Assembly: GCA_963921425.1 (NCBI GenBank)
Contig: OY992835.1
Coordinates: 11,346,001-11,410,000, forward strand
DNA from: Dryas octopetala
Taxonomy: Eukaryota; Streptophyta; Magnoliopsida; Rosales; Rosaceae
Direction: 5' to 3'
Length of the DNA: 64,000 nt
The translations under genes were made by a program, and so were the position numbers. The notes beneath the pieces are model-generated. The model did not search any database and was not told the origin of the DNA. It worked only from the letters and a program-made list of their open reading frames with translations. This document shows positions 41,369-54,100 of the stretch, in pieces (the first letter of the stretch is position 1; each line of letters opens with the position of its first letter).

Positions 41369-43883
41369 ATGTCTGACGGAGGTCCTATCCTCGACCAAGT
41401 CGACAACACCCCGCTGGTTGACAAGCGAGGTAAGAAGACTGCCGAATCTGATCAGGAAGAGTACATCCAACGGTTGGAGGCTCAGCTCCAACGAACCCAG
41501 GAACAGCTCGACCTCCAAAAAGGTGCAACACAGCTTTATGAGCGACTCCTCCGTGACAGGGAAGGACATACCACTCCCCGGAGTGGTGAGAGGAGGAACC
41601 CCCATGACAGGGACGAACACACCACTCTCCGGAGTGGTGAGATGAGGGATCCCCCCCCGAAGGGACCAAAATGTTCCCCGCCAATTGGATGTAGGGCAAG
41701 GTAGCCATCCACCCCCAGGTTTCCAAAAGAGACTTATCCACCCGGTCGCCCGGGCTCGATCTGGCGAGCATCCCACCCGCTCTGAAGAGTTCCACATTTA
41801 TCGGGACTGTCGTCATCTGCTCGACGACAACCGCTCTCGGCGAGAAGAGCAGCGGACGAACCGGGGCGAATCCAACCCGCGTCCCCGAGACTTGGAGGAG
41901 GAGCAGGGGCGATCCAACCCGCGCCCCCGAGACTTGGAGGAGGAACAGGCTCCCCGTCCCAAGCGACGACGGGGAGAAGAGCAGGTCCTCTCGGCTGGGC
42001 GCCGCGCAGAAAGTAACACTTTCATAAGTGAACAAGTCGCTGACTCCGGTAACGGCGGCTCTCTTCCACCAGACCAGCTCCAACAACTTCTCATGGACAT
42101 CAGTGAGCGCCTGAGAAGAGTGGAGGGAGGAAGTCGTGGTGGGCACCCATCTTTGGAAATAAGGGAGCTACCTGGACCTTTCACAGCTCGCATCCTGTCT
42201 ACTCCCCCGGTTGGCGACGTCCGACCTCCCAAAATAACTCCGTACACAGGGAAGGAAGACCCATATGACCACCTCATGAGTTTTAGGTCAGCCCTGGAGT
42301 CCAAAGGTGCTGATGACGTTACCAAGTGTCGAATCTTCCCTTCTACCCTCTCTGGCAGTGCAAGGGACTGGTTCTACCAACTTCCTCCAGGCTCAGTTGA
42401 TTGTTTCAGCGAGCTTCGAGAGCTCTTCCTGGGCCAGTATATCATCCAAACCGATAGAATTTACACCACGGATGACCTGACGCGGGTCCGCCAGGGCAGC
42501 AGGGAATCCCTCAGGGAATACATCACTCGATTTCAGCTAGAACGATCTCGGTGTCGCGATTGTGATGAGAAGGTAGCCTTCGCTGCTTTCAAGGGTGGTC
42601 TCCTAAAGGGGGACTTCCTGTTTGAAATCAACCGCTGCAATCCGCACACCTACAAGGAACTCATGCACGAGGCCATTGCCTATGTCACGGCTGAATTCAA
42701 AACATATGGGAAGAAGCCGCCTACCATGGATCGCCCAAGTACCGACCAGGCCATCATAGTGCCACCCCAGCCCAAGCCCTACTCGGGTAACCAGCATAGG
42801 GGGTCCGGGAAAAAGTTCAATAAGTTCACCAAACAACAATTTGGTGATGGTAGAGGTGGAGGACAACGAAGGGAGGAAACCTATCAGACATCCTATGCCT
42901 CCAGGTTCAAAGTCTATACAATTCTCACTGTTACTTATACAGAGTTGTATCCCCAGATCAAGGACATACTTCCTAAGCTCCCACCCCGCCCACCACAAAC
43001 ACGGTACCGGGCTAACAAGAATTTCTTTTGCCTTTACCATGACGACCATGGCCATGACACCGAAGCATGCAGAGCTTTTAAGGAGGCAATAGAAACTTTG
43101 GTACAGGAAGGAAAGTTGGATGGTTTTATAGACAAGGAGGCCACCGAGAAGGCCAAGACCGACGGACAACGCCGGGGGCGGGTCAATACCATCTGTGGGG
43201 GCCCGACCCTCGCTGGCAACTCCAACAGAGCTAGGAAGGAATACGCCCGAAGTGCTCAACCATGCTCCGGCGTTATGGCTGTAGACTTCCACCGTAGCAA
43301 AAAGACTCCTAAGCTTGGGTGGTCGCCCATTTCCTTTGCTGAGGAAGAGGAACGTGATTTGATCTTCCCACACGATGACCCTTTGGTCATTGAGGCCACC
43401 ATAGCTAATTTTGATGTGGCTCGGATCCTTATCGATTGTGGTAGCTCCGTCAACATCCTCTTCGCTCCAGCCTTCACCGCTCTTGGAATCGACCAGGAGA
43501 GGCTTGACCAGTCGGTCGCTCCTTTGCTCAGCTTTTCGGGCGACATGGTCACCCCTCTTGGTGGGATCTACCTTCCCCTCACCCTCGGGAGGTATCCTTC
43601 GTCCGCTACCACAACTACTCAGTTTTTGGTGGTCGACTGCCCCACAGCTTACAACGTCATCCTGGGACGACCAGCCCTTAACCAATTGAGGATTATGATC
43701 TCCACTCACTTGCTTTTGATCAAGTTCCCGACCCCATGTGGAACGGGGGTAGTCAAAGGCAATCAAGTATCAGCTAGGTCCTGCTATATGACTTCAGTCA
43801 AGAGGAAAAAAGAGGTCAAGCCCTCTATGGCTGTTTGTGTCTCCAACACCTGCCCTACCCCAGATGCCCTACAAAATCATTGA
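41369..43883 (+). other. gag and protease-like region of the Gypsy element
   Basis: The translation shows a plant Gypsy gag domain (for example SARDWFYQLPPGSV and RELFLGQYI) and, further on, a protease-like IDCGSSVNILFAPAF with a downstream NVILGRPALNQL. It is part of the incomplete element and is described as a fossil. Confidence 0.8.
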
Positions 43884-45007
43884 GGTCGTCCGTCCAGGCA
43901 CATACAGGCTGCGCGCCACAACCGGCAAGGAACTCGACCACTGCGCGCAGCCCACCCCTGCGCCAACCCGAGCAGCCACCCACACCTCCGGCCCGAGCCC
44001 AGCTCGCCCACCAGCTGCTCCGAGCCGAGCAGCCCACAGCACCGAGCCCAAGCAGCCCAGCCCGCACACCACGCCTCCGGCCCGATCCGCGCACACACCC
44101 AGCCCGATCCGAGCCTCCTCCTCCGATCCGGCCCGAGCCCTCCCTGCGCAGCACCTCTGAGACGCGACCGAGCCCCCCCGCCGCACCTCCGAGCTTCAAT
44201 CCGAGCTGACCTGCCCTCGCCCTCCGAGCCGCCACCAAAACCAGCAACCTCCGCCCCGCGCAGAAAATCCGGCCCGAGCCCAATCCGATCCGAGGCCACT
44301 GCGAGGCGGCGCCGACCCGAGCAAATCCTCGCCGCCGATCCGCGCACCACCCCGGTTCCTCCGACCCGAGTTGCTCTTCCCCCAACCCGAGCCCCCTTTG
44401 GCTTCCCTGTTTTTTTTTTCAAACACAGCCAAGCAAATACATACTCTCTCCAAGACAGCCAAAAAAAAAAAGGGGGGGGCAGCCCTTGTATTCGGTTATC
44501 ACAAACAAAAGGGGGGGGCAGCTCTATATTGAGTCATTTTAAAAAAAAAATAAAAAGGGAGGGGGGCAGCTCTCTCTCTCCTAACATAGTACCAACAAAA
44601 AAACAAAAAAACAAAAAACAAAAAAAAAAAGGAAAGGGGGGGAGAGATGAGGGTGTGGAAATCTTTATATTTGGGCTCTACCATTTCATGCAAGATTCTC
44701 ATCTACAAAGGGCGACATCCCACCATTAAAATCGGACGAGATTCACTGGGATTACACGAAGCGTCTACTGCCCGGAATACAGAGTGATCAGAAACTCAAA
44801 AAAAAAAAAAAAAAAAAATTACGATCTTTTATATCTAACCCCCCAAGCTTTCCTACAGTACAGCTTTTCTTGCTCAGGAACTTGGGGAACTTCTAGACAG
44901 TATCTTAAGCAGGAACAAGTATGTGGACTTGTCGTTCTGCTCGGACTTCTTTGTGTGCAAAGTTCCCAACCAAGAAGTATCTTTTGCTCGGAAACTTGGG
45001 GGACTTC

Positions 45008-45697
45008 TGTTCATATGACTAATCATCTGCGCATAACGACAAGTCACATAAGGCTTAACGTCATGTCGTTTGGGCCTGGGCACAAAGGATAAGCCCCTCC
45101 TAAAGTTCCTGGGCTCCGACCCTTCCTGGGCTCCTAGCCCCTGACCTCTTAGGCTCCGGCCTCCTAGGCTCCGGCCTCATAGGCTCCGGCCCCCTAGGCT
45201 CCGACCTCCTAGGCTCCGGCCTCATAGGCTCCGGCCTCCTAAGCTCCAGCCTTCTAGGCCCCGACCCGTGTCAACTCACTCGGATCCTCAAGACCGGTGA
45301 CACGTGGCGCTCCTACAGTGCAAGCCATCACAAGGGACACGTGTCATCACCGGATTGGTTGACACTCTTCCAAAGGTACTATAAAAGAGGTACCTTCTTG
45401 CCACAAAAGGACAACTGAAATCATTATTATACTATTCACTCACTCTGCTCTCAGATCTCTCTGAACACTGACTTGAGCGTCGGAGGAGCTTTGGCCGGCA
45501 CCACACCGGTGCCCTTCCCGCTTACTTTTGTGTACCTGTGCAGGGTGCTTTGGATATCATTCTCTCTCATTACTCACCAGTCGGACCCAGCTACCCGTTC
45601 CTGCCCCACTTCGACGTGTCATCCACTCAGTGGTGGGTCAACGGGCCTACGTGGTTCGACTCGACGTTGACTGCTTTACCATTTTTGGGCATCAACA
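45008..45697 (+). repeat. Right LTR of the Gypsy element
   Basis: 690 bp, with two differences from the left LTR by eye. It is preceded by a G-rich AACTTGGGGGACTTC tract, a likely polypurine tract. Confidence 0.95.
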
Positions 45698-45702
45698 ATG
45701 GT

Positions 45703-46274
45703 AATGTGAAGTAGTAGAGTAGCCGAATTGGAATTAGAGGAAAGACCTCGGCTGTATGATTGTGAAGAATAGTACTACTTTTGACAAATAGTTAATTGGT
45801 TTGGTTAGATTGATGTTTTGGATTAAACCAATACAAAAATGTAGAGATGGTTTTATAGACTTTTGGATTTTTCCTGGTTATCCCAGTTGGTCTGGTCTAG
45901 AGATGATTTACTTGTGGCTAAATACAATTCCATGTATATTTCAGATGGAGCCATTGAAAGTCCATGGGGCAACCAGACAAACCTTAATTACTCAGTACCT
46001 TAATTGCTTACAATTTTTTCTCCCATTATCTCATTTAAGTTTTTATGGCTTCTGCTTAAGATGGTAGTAACCCCAATGTAGCCCATCCATGAGGCAGAAA
46101 TATGCAGGCTTGACTGAATTTTTCTAACTATAAGTTCTTTATATAGACGTGATTTTCTTCAACTTACATCAAGCTATTGCACATTAAACTAATTACCCCA
46201 CGCAATATAAATGACCTGACCGACATTAAAAATCAAAACAAATTGATGCATGATATAGTAGCCATGTTACTTGT
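45703..46274. other. 3' flank of the P450 gene
   Basis: Mostly the expected 3' UTR and downstream region of the minus-strand P450. A segment at about 46126-46190 with CTTCAACTTACATCAAGCTA recurs at about 50938-50985. Confidence 0.45.
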
Positions 46275-47953
46275 TTATTGATGATTTCTTGTCTCAGGGA
46301 AACGTGGTCTAGCAACAACAATCAGATCAGCTATCCTGTGCATTGTGATGCCAAAAACTTCTGTCAAGTCCAAATCTTTAGCTGTAATAGCAGGAGGAAG
46401 GTCCAAATCAAAGCTATGCAGAAGTTGAGCCAGAGCTAGCTCAATGCTTGCTGTTCCAAATGTAATAGCTGGACAACCTCTTCTACCAGCCCCGAAAGGT
46501 ATAAGCTCAAAATCCTGCCCCTTGAAGTCGATATTGCTACCTATAAACCTTTCTGGTTCAAACCTTTCTGGGTTTTCCCAAGATTCTGGGTCTCTCCCTA
46601 TTGCCCAGGCATTGACAAAAATTCGTGTTTTTGCTAGAATATCATACCCATCAATGGTTACATCTTCCATGGATTCTCTAGGGAGTAGTACTGGAGCAGG
46701 TGGATGCAATCGAAATATCTCTTTAATGACAGCTTTTATGTAATCCAGCTGAGGCAGATCACTCTCTAACACAACCCTTCTTTCTCTGACAACTTCTCGT
46801 ACTTCTGCCTGTGCTCTTTCCAAGACTTTGGGGTTCATCAAAAGCTCTGTAATTCCCCAATCAAGGGTGATGAAGGTTGCATCAGTTCCTCCAGCAAACA
46901 TGTCCTGCAGCAGCAGCAGCAGTGTTATGAGTGTTAATTTCTGTGCAAATAGTTTAAGTGTAACTCATATTTAAATTAGTATATATGGGATTTCATGGCT
47001 GCGAGAGTGAATAATATAACTAAATAATCCAAGAGTCGATCTACACTGACCAAGATAATAGCCTTGACATTATCCATGGTGAGAGGCACCTCAGCAGACC
47101 CTCTTTTCTGTATATCAAGTAAAACATCTACAAGGTCCTTGTGTTCCTCTTTTTCTCTCTTGGGATTGAGATGTTCAGTCACCATCTCATCAAAGAGTTT
47201 ATCGAACCGCCTGAAGGCCTCTTGAAGTCTAGATTTCATTCCTGTTAAGCTGTGGATAAACTCCATGGAAGGGAAGAAATCTCCAATCGTAAACCCTCCA
47301 AGCAATTCCTGATGTTCCTCCAGCATCTTTTGGAACCCATGTTGATCATACTCTCCTCCTGCTGAGAAATCTCTTCCAAATGCCACTCGGCAGAGAACAT
47401 CATTTGCGTATAGTCCAAGCATCTTGCTAAGGTTGGTGGTGCCAGGATAGGACTCTGCAACCCGACGAGCCAGACGAGCAACTTCTTCTTCTCTTACATG
47501 GCTAAATGATTGCACTCTTTTGGCACTTAGGAGCTCAAGTATGCAGATTTTACGTATATGCCTCCAATAAGCACTGTAAGGGGAGAAGGCAATATCAGTG
47601 CAATTATAGAAGAGGTGTTTGGCTGAGAAGATTTGTGGACGGCTTGACAGTGCAAGATCATGGGTTTTCAGTACTTCCTTGGCTACTCTAGCTGATGAAA
47701 CCACCACAGTTGGGATCTCACCAAGTTGTAAGAACATTATTGGACCATACTTTTCTGCCAAGGACCGGAGGGATAGGTGAGGCTTGTTTCCAAGCTGGTG
47801 AAGATTACCAATGAAGGGTAGCTTTGGAGGGCTTGGTGGAAATTTGAACTTTCTCTTTTTTGACTTATCCTTAAAGATGAAGTTGAGCAACACTAAGAGG
47901 AAACTGAATGCAAAAATCAAAGAGGGTTCCTTTAGCATTTGAAGAAGAGCCAT
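46275..47953 (-). CDS. Cytochrome P450 monooxygenase, CYP71 family, 2 exons
   Basis: Exons 47953-47051 and 46904-46275 encode 510 aa with one phase-0 intron at the place usual for A-type plant P450s. The layout is complete: an N-terminal hydrophobic anchor (SLIFAFSFLLVLLNFIF), the Pro-rich hinge PPSPPKLPFIGNLHQLG, the I-helix AGGTDAT (305-311), the ExxR pair EIFR (363-366), PERF (413-416) and the heme loop PFGAGRRGCPA with Cys445. It should be an ER-bound, NADPH-reductase-dependent oxygenase of specialised metabolism; the substrate cannot be told from sequence. Two things differ from the consensus: Ala310 replaces the usual I-helix Thr (a Thr follows at 311), and Ala447 replaces the usual Gly after Cys-Pro. 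No break is seen. Confidence 0.93.
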
Positions 47954-49335
47954 TGGAGTTTTCTAAAACAAAATTGGGTAATGAGTGGTACTACTTAGCA
48001 ATTGAATAAGGAGCTAGATATTGCTGGTGTGCCACAACTATCATCCTTGGGCCAATTTTATAGAAAGTGGAGGAATATTCTGGAAAACTTGTTTTTGGAA
48101 ACAATGGCGCTAGACTGCTTATGGTATCAGGTTTTGATAGATATTACCCATGTGAGTTTTTCGCGAGGGCCCATTCTCAATGTTACCGATTTGACAGATA
48201 TCACATGATGAAGAAGGTGTGTGATTGCATGAATATCATGTGACGTAATTATTAAAGTAAAAAAGAGGCAAGTGGTGTGTGAAATGTACGTATGATGTAT
48301 GACACATGTCAAGCTTATTGCATGAGATGATGTTTTCCATGTAGGACATTTGTGAAATGATTGCATGAATGAAAAGATGGAGAAAATTTGCATGTGGGAC
48401 ACTTGGTTTAGGCCTATGTGTGAGAAGAGTAGTAGGTTATAATGTCTCAATTATACAACAATCTTGTCATTGTATTGTAGACTCGTAATATTTAGATCCT
48501 ATTAAAGTTTGGCTCAAAAAGGAATATTATTACAAAACATTGAAAAGAGAAATTGAAGAGCCCTAGATAATGTAATTAAGGAATTTGGAGGACGCTCAAA
48601 GTAACTCAAGAGAAGTAAAGCTGTTTAATTGAACTTTTAGAAGATAAAACATAAAAGTTCATATTGTTAAGAAGTCAACTACTTTGCCAATATTGATGAG
48701 TAATAGATCGAGGAATTGGTTCAATTAGTGGTTGTAGGATTATGGTGAGTCTACCTTTGTGTTTAATGCATGTGTTCATCTATTTATACTTGCTTCTGGT
48801 ATGGCCCTTCTGTTTCATGAAACATTTTCTGGGAGACTTGCTTTTGCATCTACTGTCATTATTAGAAAATGAAGATAAGTCAATTATTTTGTATCATTCA
48901 GCTTTTCCACACTAGATGTTGTGGTCCTTGTTTTATTAACCAGAAAATTCAGCAAAATGCTTATAATTTCCATCTTTGGTGGGCAGATGGTAATGAATGA
49001 CGCTATATATACAGGTCGTCGTGGTCCACTGGTCCCGGAAATAAGTTACAGATCGATAGAGAAAATGTACAAAACAATTATGGAGCTGCATGTGAGAAAG
49101 AATCTCGAGGATCTTTCTGTTCGTTGAATGCTTAGCTCATGTGAATGCTAGAGTATGTTTGCATAAATAAGCATTTTCCTATGCTTGTTCAAAGAGTCAA
49201 CTTGATATACATTTAACATTAGTAGCCCATTTTCTAACATTTTACAGGAACTAGTACCTCGGTGCAACAAGGTTGGCTTACATATATAATCTTTTCTAAC
49301 AATATTTTCTTCTTTTTCCCTTTGCTGCATATCAG
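47954..49335. other. P450 promoter side and spacer
   Basis: No intact gene. Around 49045-49100 a plus-strand stretch reading roughly IEKMYKTIMEL may be a worn copy of the bHLH INEKMRALQEL segment, which would extend the relic downstream. Confidence 0.4.
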
Positions 49336-49920
49336 TCAGACAAAGCGTCAATGCTAGATGAAGCAATTGAGTACTTGAAATCACTTCAGTTGCAAGTACA
49401 GGTATGTTGTCATTGTCTTGTTTTCAAATGCCATGTATCGAATGAAAATTGTTGGTTAACTAAAACCACAGTCCAATCTTCAATAAGAAAGAAGAATGCT
49501 TAAAACAGTGACAAATTAATGGAGCATCAATCTTTTATCCGATAAAGAAATATTAAGAAGAGAAAAGATCTTAGGGCCACATTAATGATGATGAGCTCCT
49601 GCATTATTTATGACAAAATTAGATTGTAACCAATTTCTGCAGATGATGTTTCCTGGTGTTCAGCAGTATATGCCAATGGGGATGGGAATTACAGAACCAA
49701 GCAATGGCTCAGCCAAGTTCCAGTAGGGGACCTGAAAATCTTGGAAATCATCAAAAAGGTAGGTGCCTTTATATTTTTTTTTATTTTTGAATATAATTAC
49801 AAGATTAATTTGGTTTTAATAGGGAGGACAACATGATGAGTGCCTTAGTTGATAGCATTGCTTCAGATGGAAATTCTCCCAGTGAATCCTCACAATCTTA
49901 CCAGAAGCTATCTATTAAAT
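49336..49920 (+). pseudogene. Relic of a PIF-like bHLH transcription factor gene
   Basis: 49336-49401 is a perfect exon-like piece bounded by AG and GT and coding SDKASMLDEAIEYLKSLQLQVQ in two parts of the helix-loop-helix. A second piece from 49643 gives MMFPGVQQYMPMGMGI, the segment that follows bHLH helix 2 in PIF-type factors. After that the frame is lost: a stop follows at about 49727, while the +1 frame reads NQAMAQPSSSRGPENLGNHQK, which looks like the original. A third piece near 49825-49890 may be the worn C-terminal exon. The basic DNA-binding region is not recognisable. This is a host gene remnant and not a functional factor. Confidence 0.75.
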
Positions 49921-51159
49921 ATTTTCAGCACTAAATTTATTGGATGATTTACTAACAAGGCATGATCCATCATTAGCTAGAATCCATGGCTGGCCAAGGA
50001 ATCACAAGTTACATGCATTCTATATAGTTAGTGTCAACTGCCTGAGAATGGTAGTGTAGTGTTGTTTTTACGTCCTTCTTAATTATCGAGGGTCGTTTAG
50101 AGATGGGAGGAAACTGGATGAACTAATTAATGGTGGAAATTTTGTGCATTGCAGGTTGAAGCTCTGACTTCTGAGTAGATGGATTACAGAAGGCTCTTGC
50201 CTGCTAAATTTTGTAGTTTAAGCTCTGAGAGTAGCTTTTTTTTTTTTTTGTTTGTTTGTTTCCCTTGTCTGGCTAATGCCATATAACAAAGCTAACCTGT
50301 AATTATTTTGTGTTTGGTCCTTTTCTTTTCTCTCGCTGAAGAAAGTGACAACCTCCTAATAACACTAAAGGACAACCAAGCAAACAATAAACGATTAGTC
50401 ACATGAAAATGGACCAGTCTATCTTTGTGCTCAGTATCTGCTCAGGCGTCAGAAACCGAATATATTTCACAAAAATTATGTTTAAATTTCTACACGCTCC
50501 ACCAAAGATATGGGATATCAAATATCTTTAACTAAAAATCCATGCTTTCTGGAGAAGAAAACCCTAAAATCTGATTTTCTTTATTTTATTAAATTTTATT
50601 ACTAATATGAAGTAGACTCTTCTCAAAAGCGAAACAAGTTATGGTGCTTGCCTTTGGTTGGGTACTTGGATACGATGGGAGAGAAGAGATAAAGACAACA
50701 CATGGAAAAGTCACACTAGTTGGTTAACCATGAGAAGAGTAAAAGACGAGCACAGAGAAAATTACATACACAAAACAAAGTACTCTTACAAGTCTATCCT
50801 ACTAATATTATTCTTTATAGTTATAGCAAACAAGAGAATTGTTCCCCAAAAGTTTCATAGCCTCAACACCTGTAGAAAAGCAATGGATGAAATGATAATG
50901 GAGAAGTTAAGAAACTCAGAAGACATTGATATTCTAACTATAAGCTCTTCAACTTACATCAAGCTATTGAACATTAAACTTGCCATCGTTCAAACCCAGT
51001 TACCGAATTCTCGAGCCAAAGAAGATATAAAAGTAGAAGACCAAGACCAAGATGGCAGCAAGATTTGGTGAAGGCAAAGATTTGGATGGTGGAGAGCTTT
51101 AAAATCAGATTTCAATTCCCCACGAAAATTTGGCCTTGTCTAGCTAAAACTGCCTGTAG
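49921..51159. other. Spacer between the bHLH relic and the HIT zinc-finger gene
   Basis: No supported gene. An open frame at 50658-51071 (137 codons) has no domain I know and carries the repeat shared with 46.13-46.19 kb. The end near 51159 should be the 3' UTR of the minus-strand gene. Confidence 0.4.
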
Positions 51160-54100
51160 TTATGGGCCGAGGGTTGATAGGATCTGAAGATAGAAATCCA
51201 AACAGTATTTAATTAAAGCTCAGGCAAATTCAAGTGAATTGTCAGTAAACACAATACAATACATATATGTTTAAGAACTGGAGAGTATTGATTAGTAGCA
51301 ACAGAGAAATCACCTTGTCAGTAAATATCCGAAACTCCTCCACGCCCAGAGCTTTATCAAGTTCCTAATAGTAGTATACAACACGATTAGCAAACATTGC
51401 TCCCCCTTTCAGTCAGGCACAGTTTGGTTTAACAATGAGTATCATGTCTTAATGAAAAACATTTGATAAAGAAAATACTTTGGTCTTGATTGAAGTAAAT
51501 GTCACTACTCACCTTCTCTGCATCTGGTGAACAATCTATACTCAGAACAAGTTTCTGAAGTTTTTCATCTTTCAAAGCATTGCATATTTCACTGGAAGAA
51601 GCTGCAAGAGAAAAAAAAAAAATTGAAGATTTGATAATTAGGGGGAGAAATTTCATCGGTTGTGGATTCAAAACTGTAAATTATTATTAGTTGCCTATTT
51701 CAACAATTTCTTTATGCAGAAGTAATCAACCCTTCAACCATAGATCTTAAGCGGCCATCAAACATGTGGTAAGAAAATTACAAAATCCTAAAGTTATGTC
51801 CATCAGTCCATGCCACTCATAACAAATTGTTCACTAAAGTAAACTACCAAACAGATAGATTCACTAAAAAGACCAGCAGTTCGACATAATTGGAACCATC
51901 ATAAATGACTATAAGTAAACAACATTTAGGAATACCTCAAATACTGAATAAAAGGGAGATTTGTATGGAGTTTCAGGTAAAGGTGATGGCCCAACGATGG
52001 AAAGAAACAAGAAAGGTTTTACCAAAAACCATAACACCATGACAAGGTTTGGAATAAACAACACCATAAACCGTGGTTTCTCTAGTGTTTGGCCTTGTAT
52101 TGCAGAAACCATCTAAAAGGTTTTTTATCCTCTTGATGGTTTCTATCTGTAAAATAACACTCTATGTTAGTGAAAATCAGTAGGTGATAATTTAATGATC
52201 ACACTATTAATTCAATAGATAACTTACAGTAAACAACAAAACAAACAAAACTTAATCTGCAAATAAATAATAGTAGTGAAGAAAACAAAGTACTGACTTA
52301 ATATGTAGATAGAGGCTTGCAAACTTGGCAATGTCCTAAAGACAGAATTTCACCCCTTCTCTGTGCTTGAAGTTCAATAGGTGTCTATCTCCCAGGATTC
52401 AACTATCTATAAATCAAAGACCCAGCACAGGATCTTTGATTTCTGGCGAACTTGGATGTGCTCCTCTCCAATATAGTATGTATGAACAAGAAAGTTTTTC
52501 TTTGTTAATAAGTCTGATGAAAAGATCGTTCCTATTAATCTGGTTAGGACTTGTATTTATAAGATAGATATTATAACCTTTCAAAAGAGACATCAGTTAA
52601 GAGCAGTTTTAAGTTTCAAAATTCAAATGAAAAGATATGTCCTAACATTTTGAATTATGCAGTTAAAACCAGAAGAAACTTTTTAATATTATTAGAGCCC
52701 AAGAGCCCACATCTTGAGTTCAACCCACGTTATTTGCTCTCAAACTCTAACAATACCCCACATTTGAATGCAAATAAGACTACATGCAGACACGAAAACT
52801 GGAGAGAAAATAAGATATGACATACTTCAGGATAAGTGTCTTTTGGATTTGAACTTTCCTTAGTGAAGACGCATCGGATCTACCTGATGAATCAGTGGAC
52901 TGAACACCCTTGAACTGTTCACCGTTTTGTAGTAAACCAAGACAATACGCCACACATATATCACATCTCTACACACTTCGGTTCATGCGGTTGTGTTCAT
53001 TTTTGGTCCTGAACAAATCCTGGTTTCATGAAAGCTTTAGAGAACATAGCCATATAATTCTCATAAATGCGACCCCACAATTACTCCCATATAGGTAACG
53101 TTAATTAAAAGTATTCTGCCATACTTCTCTTGATTAACAAGATATTAACGTCATTAAATGTAAAAACATATCCTAAAATAATTCTTCTGCAGACAACACA
53201 CTTTGGTCATAGGAATGAGTATTTAGTGTGTTCAACCTTTGAGTCGTTCCCAACCAGTTTGCCTATTGAACCTAGACCATGGGATCTCCAATCAGCTAGG
53301 TTAGGTTTCCGTCAAGTTGACTCATTATGAAATTGGCAGTAAACCCATTCCCCTCGATGCATACTTAATTTGCTCTCTTGGTAGGCCTTTTGTAAAAGGA
53401 TCAGCTATATTTTCCTTTGACTTCACATAATCAATGGATATAATTCCATTTTTGAGCAACTGTCTAATTGTGCTATGTCTTCGTCTAATATGCCTTGATC
53501 TACCATTGTAAATTTTATTTTTAGCTCTTGCAATGGCTGCCATGTTATCACAATGGATGCATACGGCTGTTATCGGCTTAGACAGTAATGGAATATCTTC
53601 CATAAAGTTACGAAGCCATTCTGCTTCTTCAGCAGCCTTATCTAAGGCTATAAATTCTGATTCCATAGTTGAACGTGCTATACATGTTTGTTTACTTGAT
53701 TTCCATGAAATCGCTGCCCCACCGCATATAAATACATAGCCACTTGTGGATTTCGTTTCAGTTTCACCAGAAATCCAATTTGCATCACTATATCCTTCTA
53801 ATATAGGTGGATAATTAGTATAATGCAATCCAAAATTCATTGTGCCTTTAATAAATTGAAGCACTCTAATCAAAGCGGTCCAATGATCTTTGGATGGTTT
53901 GCTTGTATATCGACTGAGTCTACTTACTGCATAAGCTAAATCAGGTCGAGTACAACTCATCATATACATTAAACTTCCAATTATTTGGGAGTATTCCAAC
54001 TGAGATACTGCATCTCCATGATTTTTGACCAAATGAATTGATGTATCAAATGGTGTCACAACGGGTGGATCATCAAAGTGACCAAATTTTTTAAGTATTT

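Larger units (their letters stand above)
40527..45697 (+). mobile_element. Gypsy-type LTR retrotransposon, young, incomplete (non-autonomous)
   Basis: The element is 5171 bp with two 690-bp LTRs and an exact 5-bp target duplication ATGGT (40522-40526 and 45698-45702). The LTRs start TG and end CA. A primer-binding-site-like TTGGCGCCGTCTGTGGGAA follows the first LTR. A gag region and an aspartic-protease-like region can be recognised. The reverse transcriptase, RNase H and integrase core cannot, so the copy looks incomplete and would depend on relatives. The 3' part is GC-rich and then shows G-rich purine tracts. The gag type and the binding site point to the Tat/Athila side of Gypsy, which is an inference. 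I count two differences between the LTRs, which suggests an age on the order of 0.1 million years at commonly used plant rates. Confidence 0.92.

Noticed and set aside
43835-44462. Several long Pro/Arg- or Gly/Ala-rich open frames on both strands
   Set aside because: They lie in the GC-rich internal part of the Gypsy element and result from base composition.
50658-51071. Open frame of 137 codons
   Set aside because: No recognisable domain, AT-rich codon use without homologues I know, and it includes a dispersed repeat.
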